From Planctomycetaceae bacterium (lineage in GTDB: Bacteria > Planctomycetota > Planctomycetia > Planctomycetales > Planctomycetaceae), in contig JAGQQQ010000107.1 of assembly GCA_020426125.1 (NCBI GenBank), positions 1 through 7,954 on the forward strand: 7,954 bases of DNA. The letters are read 5' to 3'. Below are positions 1 to 6,308 of the stretch, one piece after another. A program made the translations under genes and the position numbers. The first letter of the stretch is position 1, and every line of letters starts with the position of its first letter. The notes under the pieces are model-generated. The model made no database searches. It was not told the DNA's origin and saw nothing but the letters and a program-made list of their open reading frames with translations.

Positions 1-118
1 GCGACCGCAGGGAGAGATCGAGCATTGGAGAATCAGATTGTCCGAGGACGAGTGACGGGAGCATCGACACCAACAGCAGCAAGGGCAGGGCGATACGAGT
101 ACGGTCCAAACGGAACAC
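1..118 (-). CDS. Secreted protein, N-terminal fragment (continues past the window edge)
   Basis: Only the first 39 codons are inside the window, reading leftward from a GTG at 118-116. They begin MFRLDRTRIALPLLLLVSML and are open to the edge. The fragment is a textbook Sec signal peptide: a short arginine-containing n-region, a leucine-rich hydrophobic core, and a likely cleavage near residue 26 (LVLG before QSDSP). There is no lipobox cysteine, so the product is probably soluble in the periplasm or exported rather than lipidated. The GTG is preferred because AGGAGA sits six bases upstream, an unusually strong Shine-Dalgarno match for this window. The gene is divergent from the lipoprotein gene starting at 349. 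The mature domain lies outside the window, so no function can be given. Confidence 0.8.
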   Translation of the reverse strand, partial: MFRLDRTRIALPLLLLVSMLPSLVLGQSDSPMLDLSLRS

Positions 119-124
119 GGCGTC

Positions 125-130
125 TCTCCT
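125..130 (-). promoter_or_regulatory. Ribosome binding site of the leftward partial gene
   Basis: On the minus strand this reads AGGAGA, six bases before the GTG start codon at 118. It fixes the start of the partial secreted-protein gene. It is the only full Shine-Dalgarno match before a gene in this window. Confidence 0.8.
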
Positions 131-267
131 GAACGAGGGAAGTCTTCGAGGTATTTCAGTATCTCGGATCCCGGTCTGTCATGCGAGCGATCAGATTCCG
201 GTCGGGGTCCCTCCTGGGAACAGCCATGATTCTGAAGTGGGGGCGACGGAGGATCATCTGAGGACCA

Positions 268-283
268 TTTGAATTCGTTCAAA
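268..283. repeat. Short perfect inverted repeat (6-bp arms, TTCG centre)
   Basis: The sequence TTTGAATTCGTTCAAA has perfect 6-base arms around a TTCG centre. It lies in the divergent intergenic region and overlaps the -35 part of the candidate rightward promoter, so it could be an operator for a dimeric regulator. If transcribed, it would form a small hairpin with a UUCG loop. The short arms mean chance cannot be excluded. Confidence 0.45.
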
Positions 284-297
284 CGTAAGTTTATCTT
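269..297 (+). promoter_or_regulatory. Candidate promoter for the LCCL lipoprotein gene
   Basis: TTGAAT at 269-274 resembles a -35 box, and TATCTT at 292-297 resembles a -10 box, with a 17-base spacer. Each matches four of six positions of the housekeeping sigma-factor consensus. It lies about 50 bases before the ATG at 349. The rest of the divergent gap (119-348) shows only a weak imperfect hairpin at 145-168, outside this promoter. The match is modest and planctomycete promoters are poorly conserved, so this is a suggestion only. Confidence 0.3.
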
Positions 298-338
298 GAC
301 CGAAAGTTGAACCGTGGGGATCGAGGTTTCGCAGACTT

Positions 339-343
339 GGTGA
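339..343 (+). promoter_or_regulatory. Weak ribosome binding site supporting the ATG at 349
   Basis: GGTGA matches part of the anti-Shine-Dalgarno complement and sits five bases before the ATG at 349. It supports that start over the in-frame TTG at 307, which would add 14 polar residues before the signal peptide. Confidence 0.4.
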
Positions 344-348
344 GAGCG

Positions 349-1878
349 ATGTTTGGCAGATTCTCGTATTGTCGATGGATTCCCCTTCTTTTGAGCGTCG
401 TCGTACTCTCGGGCTGTACGACGGTGAGCCAGACCGGGGAGTCGATGACCTTCAAGAATTCGATTCCGTCGATCTTGGGACTGTTGGCGATTGCGATCGC
501 CTTTCTGGTCTTTGGAGTCGGAATAGCCTTGGAGTCGTATCGCAAGGCCGTTCCTCCACAACGAAAGACGAAGAAAAAACGAAGGCGGTCCTCGTCCGGG
601 GAGAGCAAGGCGTGGGGAGGAGTGGTGATCGGCGGGGGGCTGACGCTGATTGGACTGATCATTCTGCTGATGGGAGTTCCCAGCCAGATCATGGCGTATG
701 TGACCGTCGCTCCGGACAAGGTGGTCATTCGTGACCAACTCTTCTGGTTCTCCACGAGTCCCAAAGAGTTCTCGTATTCCTCGGTCAGCGATATTTCGCA
801 TGAGGAGATTCAACAGGTCGCTCGACGCGGGATGCGGAAGAAAGAGATTCTGTACATCACTCATGCCGGGGGGACCGAACGAATTGAGATGGTCCCGATC
901 CACAAGGCCGCCCGTCCGCACTTGGAACAGGCGTGGCGGAATGCTCAGATGACTGGGAGCAACATCGACAATAGGGCGATGGCCTCCGAGGAGGTTCTTC
1001 CGGACGAGAATTCGTTTGCACCCGTCGATCCGAATCAGGGATTGATGAATGCCAACGATCCCAACGGCGTTGACTCGAACAGAGACGGCCCGGAACTTGT
1101 GTCTCTAACGGGCGGCACTCCCCAAGAGTACCGGAGACGCGAAGGAGTGCTGATGGCGCGCGTCACCGGCCGGACCGATGGACGAATCTTCGGCACTGAA
1201 ACCTATACCGACGATTCCGATCTCGCCACGGCGGCGGTACACGCTGGGCTTCTGGCTCCTGGAGAAACGGCCCTCGTCAAGTTTCGGATGGTCGATCCTC
1301 CCTTCGAACATCCCGCCTCGAATCAAAACGGGGTCACATCAAACCGATGGGGACGCGGGTTCGGAAGTTTCGTCCTGCTCGGAAAGGCCCCCCCCTCAGC
1401 GGTCGCTATGTCGAACGCGGAGTCCACAGCGGCCGAACAGGCAGGACAAGCGACGGGCGCATCCGACGCGGGGACACCGGTGGACAACATCGGTCGGATC
1501 CGGACCGGGGGGGCGGTCATGGCCAAGGATTCCACAGGCAAGTTTGTCCGAGGACTGGCGTTGCAGGTCTATGCGAACCGCACCGTTCAAGTCCGATGGG
1601 AATACGGCCCGGACGAGGGCAAAACGGGTTTGTTAAAACTGTCGGATGTCCAACCTGGTGGATCAGCCATTGTGGCCCGATCAGGTGTCGGCCCAGGGCG
1701 GGAGATTCTGAACGAAACTGAAGTGAGCCCGGGCATGAAATTGATCGGACACCACGCCGGCGAGTGGTATCCGGTGACGGTCGTCGGCACGAAGCCGGGG
1801 CGAATTGTGATCACCTGGGACGGGGAACCGCCGTCGCGGAATTCCGTGCCATTGAGTTGGGTTCGATTTCCGGAGTAG
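349..1878 (+). CDS. LCCL-domain membrane lipoprotein with two C-terminal Tudor/SH3-like repeats
   Basis: The 509-residue product starts MFGRFSYCRWIPLLL and has a lipobox ending LSGC, with the lipidated cysteine at residue 23. Two hydrophobic helices follow (about 39-64 and 88-117), joined by a very basic loop at 65-87 (KTKKKRRR). This fits an inner-membrane hairpin with a cytoplasmic loop and with both ends in the periplasm. Residues 117-205 form a beta-rich segment that may be PH-like. Residues about 206-266 are acidic and low in complexity. Residues 267-346 match the LCCL domain (GRIFGTETYTDDS, AAVHAGLL, NGVTSNRWG, FGSFVLL) but lack the usual cysteines. A linker rich in Ala and Gly leads to two related beta-barrel repeats at about 389-436 and 461-509, sharing the pattern G-x-F/W, then V-x-W. 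It probably binds ligands or proteins in the periplasm. No enzyme motif is seen. The ATG at 349 was chosen because it places the signal peptide at the N-terminus. Coding is secure, the LCCL call is good, and the PH-like and Tudor calls are tentative. Confidence 0.85.
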   Translation: MFGRFSYCRWIPLLLSVVVLSGCTTVSQTGESMTFKNSIPSILGLLAIAIAFLVFGVGIALESYRKAVPPQRKTKKKRRRSSSGESKAWGGVVIGGGLTLIGLIILLMGVPSQIMAYVTVAPDKVVIRDQLFWFSTSPKEFSYSSVSDISHEEIQQVARRGMRKKEILYITHAGGTERIEMVPIHKAARPHLEQAWRNAQMTGSNIDNRAMASEEVLPDENSFAPVDPNQGLMNANDPNGVDSNRDGPELVSLTGGTPQEYRRREGVLMARVTGRTDGRIFGTETYTDDSDLATAAVHAGLLAPGETALVKFRMVDPPFEHPASNQNGVTSNRWGRGFGSFVLLGKAPPSAVAMSNAESTAAEQAGQATGASDAGTPVDNIGRIRTGGAVMAKDSTGKFVRGLALQVYANRTVQVRWEYGPDEGKTGLLKLSDVQPGGSAIVARSGVGPGREILNETEVSPGMKLIGHHAGEWYPVTVVGTKPGRIVITWDGEPPSRNSVPLSWVRFPE

Positions 1879-1905
1879 AACCGTTGCCCACTTCTCGCAT
1901 CCCAT

Positions 1906-1933
1906 CGGCAGGAATTGCCGAAGATTCCTGTCG
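1906..1933 (+). terminator. Hairpin between the two rightward genes (possible terminator or attenuator)
   Basis: CGGCAGGAAT pairs with ATTCCTGTCG to form a 10-pair stem (one G-T wobble) around an 8-base loop, starting 28 bases after the stop codon of the LCCL lipoprotein gene. No T-run follows, so this is not a classical intrinsic terminator. The left arm can instead pair locally, CGGCA with TGCCG (1906-1910 with 1916-1920), which would exclude the long stem. It may mark the 3' end of the lipoprotein transcript, or tune read-through into the TolC gene 156 bases further on. I see no other structure in the gap. Confidence 0.4.
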
Positions 1934-2034
1934 GAGCTTCGAGCGAAGGGGCGCTGCCATAGGCGCGGGGAACGCGATCGGGGACTGTTCGCTGAATTGC
2001 CATCGTTCTCCGTCCTCACTCGAAACTCCACTTC

Positions 2035-3789
2035 ATGGATCCGGGCGATCTCGATCACCGTCGCTCTTGTTTTGAACGCTGGGTGACAGCGTTACTGGGG
2101 ATGCTCTGCGCCCTAATGGGCTTCTCAGGTTGTGCGCATTCGCTGCTGACGATCGACCGACCGCTGGCCGAGATCTCTGCGGAAGTCGAACAGCGACCTG
2201 TTCCCCCAGTGCCAATCGACGAGGAGGCCGAAGAGTCCGTTGACAGTGAACATCAGACGACCGAGGAGAGATCGACGATCCAGCAGGTGGAATTTCTCGC
2301 GGAGTCGGAGGTGCCTCCTGCCCCGGTGGCTGGAGAGTTGTCGCTCTCCGTGTTGGACGCCGTTTCTCTAGCGGCTCGGAACAATCCGCGAATGCGGGTG
2401 TTGGCGTTCCGTCCACTCGAAGCACGCACCCGGGAAGACGTCGAACTCGCGGCGTTTGACCCGGCATTCACGGCTGGAGCCCAGTGGGCCGATGCCCATC
2501 AACAGGTGAGTTCAGCCGTTCAAGCTCAGGCCGGAGGCGTGTCGCAGTACAACTCGACAGCGATCGGTCCCGCGGCCGGACTGCCCAACCTGGCCCAAGT
2601 GGAAAAACGGTTTTCCTCCGGAACTCTCGCACGTGTGGGCGTCGCCAGTTCTTACAGCGAAAATTCTCCCAACGGCCAGTTCCTCGTCTTTAACCCGGCG
2701 TATCAGTCCGCGATCAATGCCGTTGTTGAACAGCCGCTGCTGCGGGGATTTGGCAGCGACGCCAACTTGGCCGGGATCCAGATCGCGCAGCTCGGACATC
2801 AGCAGTCCCTCGCGGAGTTTCAGGGGGAACTGGATCAAACGCTGCTCAATGTCCAGCGGGCGTACTGGGATGCGTGGCTCGCCCAGCAGAACGTGAAAAC
2901 GTTGGAGTCCCTCGTTGACCAAGCCGCAACTACGACGCGAATTGAACAAAAGCGGCTCGACCTCGGGCAGGGAAGTGTTGTCGAAGCGGCCCAAGCGAAG
3001 GAGCATTTGGAGACACTCAGGGTGGACTTGGAGCAGTCCCGTCAGCGAGCACAAACGGCGAGCAACCGTTTGAAGACCTTGTTGGGAATGGCCGCAACGG
3101 ACCGGCGTCCGCTCACGCTCACGGATCAACCTTTCGACGGGGAGTTTGAACCCATATTGGAAGATGGTCTCGAAACGGCCATCCGTCGCCGCGCGGAGAT
3201 TCGGACGCAACAACTCGCCATCAAGCAGGCACAGACGGACCTCTCCCGTCGCCAGAACAATGCGCGTGCGGACGTGAGCGCGTTCGCGGGCTACTCCCTG
3301 TCGGGACTGGACGATGGGCTGGGAGGATCGGTCGATCGACTGACTTCCGCGGAGTATGGCAACTGGACGATGGGAGTCAGGTTCCGGCATGTCCTCGGGC
3401 GACGGGCGGAAAGGGCGGCCGTGGAACGGGCAGAACTCTCGCTCCAGCGACAAATGCGGGGACTAGCAGAGATCCAGCAACAGATCGAGCAACAGGTCCG
3501 GGAAGCCTATGACGGTGTCACCACTGCGTATCACGTGCTCGAGCGGCAACGGGAACGAGGCGAAGCGGCTCGCGTGCAGTTCGAGACTTATGCCAAGCTC
3601 TACGACGCCGGCCAGTTAGACCTCGACCGGTTTGTCCGAGCCCGAACGCGGCTGGCCAGTGCCTTGCAGGAAGAACATGCGGCCATTGCAGCGTACAATA
3701 TCGCACTCTTGAACTGGAATTACGCGGTGGGAGCAATCACATCTGAAGTGGCCCCGGCTGATGGTTCCCCGGCATCAGCCAGCGAGTAG
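2035..3789 (+). CDS. TolC-family outer-membrane efflux lipoprotein
   Basis: The 584-residue product belongs to the outer-membrane efflux (OEP/TolC) family, whose trimers form a beta-barrel and periplasmic alpha-tunnel for inner-membrane exporters. A hydrophobic stretch (residues 16-32) ends in the lipobox FSGC, with the acylated cysteine at 33. An acidic linker (34-101) precedes two duplicated OEP halves. The first, about 102-350, opens with LSLSVLDAVSLAARNNP and includes the strand-like VVEQPLLRGFG and long helices such as QRAYWDAWLAQQNVKTLE. The second, about 377-570, includes LETAIRRRAEIRTQQ and a second set of long helices with LYDAGQLDLDRFVRARTRLA. Both halves end in typical glutamine-, alanine- and arginine-rich coiled helices. 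The length is above the usual 420-490 because of the lipoprotein leader and linker. The start is the first ATG of the open frame and lacks a Shine-Dalgarno site; the ATG at 2101 would leave a very short leader. The adaptor-bearing gene at 3994-6216 converges on it and is the obvious candidate partner. Confidence 0.93.
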   Translation: MDPGDLDHRRSCFERWVTALLGMLCALMGFSGCAHSLLTIDRPLAEISAEVEQRPVPPVPIDEEAEESVDSEHQTTEERSTIQQVEFLAESEVPPAPVAGELSLSVLDAVSLAARNNPRMRVLAFRPLEARTREDVELAAFDPAFTAGAQWADAHQQVSSAVQAQAGGVSQYNSTAIGPAAGLPNLAQVEKRFSSGTLARVGVASSYSENSPNGQFLVFNPAYQSAINAVVEQPLLRGFGSDANLAGIQIAQLGHQQSLAEFQGELDQTLLNVQRAYWDAWLAQQNVKTLESLVDQAATTTRIEQKRLDLGQGSVVEAAQAKEHLETLRVDLEQSRQRAQTASNRLKTLLGMAATDRRPLTLTDQPFDGEFEPILEDGLETAIRRRAEIRTQQLAIKQAQTDLSRRQNNARADVSAFAGYSLSGLDDGLGGSVDRLTSAEYGNWTMGVRFRHVLGRRAERAAVERAELSLQRQMRGLAEIQQQIEQQVREAYDGVTTAYHVLERQRERGEAARVQFETYAKLYDAGQLDLDRFVRARTRLASALQEEHAAIAAYNIALLNWNYAVGAITSEVAPADGSPASASE

Positions 3790-3802
3790 AAAAAGAAGAA
3801 GT

Positions 3803-3834
3803 CTTTGGAGTGCGGTGACTCGTCACCGCTTTCC
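3803..3834 (+). repeat. REP-like palindromic unit, copy 1 (left arm of an inverted pair)
   Basis: The unit begins CTTTGGAGTGC. It has a perfect 7-pair stem, GCGGTGA with TCACCGC, closed by a CTCG loop, and then CTTTCC. The flanking GGAG also pairs with TTCC across one mismatch. It lies 13 bases after the TolC stop codon, so it may end or stabilise that transcript. A near-identical copy in the same orientation is at 7922-7954, and a diverged inverted copy is at 3896-3925. Confidence 0.8.
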
Positions 3835-3857
3835 TTTGAACGCAGGTAGGATCAATG

Positions 3858-3873
3858 AGGAAGTGGGCTTCCT
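3858..3873. repeat. Central hairpin between the inverted REP-like units
   Basis: AGGAAG and CTTCCT form a perfect 6-pair stem around TGGG. It lies midway between the two REP-like arms in the gap between the convergent genes. With them it gives three consecutive hairpins, readable from either strand. It may act as part of a two-way terminator. Confidence 0.5.
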
Positions 3874-3895
3874 GATAGGAATACTTCGACTGAGA

Positions 3896-3925
3896 GGAAT
3901 CTCCGACGAGTCGGAGCACTCCACA
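3896..3925 (-). repeat. REP-like palindromic unit, copy 2 (inverted, diverged stem)
   Basis: Read on the minus strand it starts TGTGGAGTGC, then has a 6-pair stem CTCCGA with TCGGAG around a CTCG loop, then ATTCC. It shares TGGAGTGC and GACTCGTC with copy 1 at the same spacing of three bases. The three bases between them differ (TCC instead of GGT), and the opposite arm changes to match (GGA instead of ACC). It ends about 70 bases beyond the 3' end of the leftward gene at 3994. A further small palindrome (TGAGA CA TCTCA) lies at 3927-3938. Confidence 0.7.
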
Positions 3926-3993
3926 TTGAGACATCTCATTGCGAACGAATTGTCCGAAAATGGTCTTCCCTCACGAGACATGAAAATCGGTCT

Positions 3994-6216
3994 TCAAAGA
4001 TCGAAGGTGAACGTCCGGCGCAGAAATCTCAGCAGCCGATCTCCAAGCGTTTCCCGTCCGAGCGCGATCGTCCCTCGTCCGATTTGGCCAAGAACGATTG
4101 GTACTCCTGTTTCGCTCGCAGCATCACAGCGAACACGAACCTCGTGAATTGGAGTGATCGGTCGTACCCCACCCTCTGAGTCAATTGCGACCTCGACTTC
4201 TCCGAGCGCAGCTAAGACCGGCGGAACGGTGGAAATCGGTTCACTGGCGACCTCGACGACCGTGCCGCGCATGACGTCTCCCGCACCTTGCATGACCGTC
4301 AAAGTGACACGGTCTCCAGGGTCGATGGCCGTCGCTTCGGCTTGGTCGACGTACATCACCGCTTCTCGCGAAGTGGGCGAGACAATGCGGCAAAGTTCCG
4401 TCCCTGCCTCCAACCACAGGTCGGGAAGGGGCGTCGAAAACAATGCGAATTCCAAGTCTGGTGTCGGAGAAAACCGATCATCGGACCGGGTCACCTTTCC
4501 CGAGAGCAGTGTTCCAGAGAGAGGGCTGCGAATCGTGAGTCGGGCCGCCTCTTCTTCACGACTCTGTAACCTCCGTGTCAGATCGACCAGCATTGATTGG
4601 GCGACGGGAATCTGATTCGCCGCATCGGGAGATTCGCCCCGTCGAATCTCCAGGCTTTCTAACTTTTTCCTTTGCCTGTCGACGTCGCCGGCGAGTCGCT
4701 TGAGTGCTTGAGTGATTTCCAGGTTCTCCAATTCCACGAGGATTTGACCTTCGGAGACTGTCTTTCCTGAAGGACTGTCGAAACCGCGGCGGATTCGGCC
4801 GGGGACCGTCACAAACACGAGTGTCTCCTCCGCCGGGCGAACCAACAATGGAGCCGTCACCTGCCGGTCCACCGGGATCCGCAAGCATCCCAGGACGCCG
4901 CTAAACAGAAGCAGGGTGACAAGAAGAAAACGGAACAAACGGAGTTGTCCTTCTTTGGCGAGATGACGTGCCGTGCGAAGCAGTTGCGAGCAGGGCCTCC
5001 AAACGCGATTCAGCAGCAGAATGACTCCGAAACCAACCACGATCACTTCCAGACCATATCCTTTGGCGACTTGATAAAACATCCACAAGATGGCAAAGAC
5101 CACAATCCAAGTGTAGATGGCCGAGGCCAATCCGAAAGCCAGGAATCCGAATTGAGTCGCAGCCGATTGATTCTCGCCCGCGTCAAACCGCTGCCCGAAC
5201 CAGACGCGATAGATCGCATTCCGGAGCAACTGTTGTGATCGCGGGCGAAGGTTGGGGACGTCGATGAGATCGGCGAGGACGTAGTAGCCGTCGTAGCGGA
5301 GCAGAGGATTGCCGTTCAGCAGAAGCGTATTGACCGAACAGATCAGCATGACGTCGAGACAGACGGAGTGAAACAGCCCAGGCCGCGAACTATGCCAGAG
5401 CAGCGTGCAAACCGATGCCAAGACAAGCTCCACGTCGATCCCCGCCGCTCCGATGGCCGCCCGATGCCAGCGATTTCTCAGAAGCCACGCATCGGAAACA
5501 TTGCAGTAGAGGCAGGGGGTCAACGCCAATAACATCACCCCCAATTCCCGACACTCGCCGCCCAGTTTTTTGCAAACGAGTCCATGCCCCAGTTCGTGGA
5601 GAATCTTCACGGCGACGAACACTGCCACAAAGACCCCCGCCTGGTTGAATGAAAGCATTGACCGGAAGGTTGGCAGATCGCTGAGCAGGCGGTCCCATTC
5701 TGCCAGGACGAGTCCCCCAGAGAAGGCCATCAAGCCGATTGTGATGAGAAGCATCGGAATGGAGAAGAACCATCCTAAGACCGGCAGCAAAGCGGACAAG
5801 ATCCCGTCCGGATCGATCCCTCGAAAGCGAATCGCGAGAAGCGATGCGAGCCCCTGAGAGAGACGCTGGCCAGCGACCAGTTGTTGACGACGAAACAACG
5901 ATTCCGAAGCCCCGAATTGATCGACGGTCACAAGCCCCTGTGACCATAACCGCTGGACGAACGCGAGCACGGTCGCTGCCGCGAGTTTCCGAGGGGCATA
6001 CTGCCGATGGTAGCGACGCTGGATCTCCGCGAGCGTGACATCCCCGTTGAGCTGCGAAAAGACAAAGTAGTCCGCTTCACGAAGTTGGAAGTACCGCAGG
6101 GAGAGCGGATCCTTCACGGTCCAACGCGGAGCAGTCGCAGTGCCTGTCTGGGCGATGACCAAATCACGGCGGCGACGCACGGCCAACGGCCGGTCTTGAG
6201 AACTCGACTCGGGCAT
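3994..6216 (-). CDS. PqqD-like / M50 intramembrane metalloprotease / HlyD adaptor fusion protein
   Basis: The 740-residue product has three parts. Residues about 30-100 form a PqqD-like winged helix (RWTVKDPLSLRYFQL, VTLAEIQRRYHRQY), the fold that serves as a peptide-recognition element in RiPP systems. Residues about 135-445 are polytopic and carry the site-2-protease signature: HELGH at 207-211 (ligands H207 and H211, base E208) and NGNPLLRYDG at 301-310 (third ligand D309), plus TPCLYCNVSDAW at 233-244. The last membrane helix (about 429-446) leads into a HlyD-type adaptor at about 447-740: two lipoyl-like halves (near 460-497 and 560-612) around a short helical hairpin (497-563), then beta-rich domains. 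All catalytic residues are present, so it is probably an active zinc protease or a derived transporter core. The ATG at 6216 is preferred over the TTG just before it. It faces the TolC gene 3'-to-3' and lies 92 bases downstream of the sulfatase gene on the same strand. No Shine-Dalgarno site is evident. Substrate unknown. Confidence 0.9.
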   Translation of the reverse strand: MPESSSQDRPLAVRRRRDLVIAQTGTATAPRWTVKDPLSLRYFQLREADYFVFSQLNGDVTLAEIQRRYHRQYAPRKLAAATVLAFVQRLWSQGLVTVDQFGASESLFRRQQLVAGQRLSQGLASLLAIRFRGIDPDGILSALLPVLGWFFSIPMLLITIGLMAFSGGLVLAEWDRLLSDLPTFRSMLSFNQAGVFVAVFVAVKILHELGHGLVCKKLGGECRELGVMLLALTPCLYCNVSDAWLLRNRWHRAAIGAAGIDVELVLASVCTLLWHSSRPGLFHSVCLDVMLICSVNTLLLNGNPLLRYDGYYVLADLIDVPNLRPRSQQLLRNAIYRVWFGQRFDAGENQSAATQFGFLAFGLASAIYTWIVVFAILWMFYQVAKGYGLEVIVVGFGVILLLNRVWRPCSQLLRTARHLAKEGQLRLFRFLLVTLLLFSGVLGCLRIPVDRQVTAPLLVRPAEETLVFVTVPGRIRRGFDSPSGKTVSEGQILVELENLEITQALKRLAGDVDRQRKKLESLEIRRGESPDAANQIPVAQSMLVDLTRRLQSREEEAARLTIRSPLSGTLLSGKVTRSDDRFSPTPDLEFALFSTPLPDLWLEAGTELCRIVSPTSREAVMYVDQAEATAIDPGDRVTLTVMQGAGDVMRGTVVEVASEPISTVPPVLAALGEVEVAIDSEGGVRPITPIHEVRVRCDAASETGVPIVLGQIGRGTIALGRETLGDRLLRFLRRTFTFDL

Positions 6217-6308
6217 CAAAGCAGCGATGGAATCTATCCGTGAAAGAGATCAACTCGGTCCCCGTTTAAGCGAACGCACTCCGGGCGTCGTCGAGATTCG
6301 ATGACCGT

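Noticed and set aside
291..764. Leftward open frame of 157 codons across the start of the lipoprotein gene
   Set aside because: It overlaps the signal peptide and membrane helices of a well-supported gene and shows no recognisable domain or ribosome binding site.
2512..3453. Leftward open frame of 313 codons antisense to the TolC gene
   Set aside because: It lies wholly inside the clear TolC coding sequence, its product is arginine- and proline-rich with no family resemblance, and it is explained by GC-rich codon use on the other strand.
3803..3925. CRISPR array
   Set aside because: There are only two units here, in opposite orientation with different stems, and no regular direct repeats, spacers or cas genes.
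3761..4147. Rightward open frame of 128 codons across the gap between convergent genes
   Set aside because: It overlaps the 3' ends of both real genes and reads through all the hairpins of the repeat cluster; its product has no recognisable features.
5390..5947. Leftward open frame of 185 codons inside the M50/HlyD gene
   Set aside because: It is a frame-shifted shadow of the membrane protease region, which carries the intact HELGH motif in the real frame.
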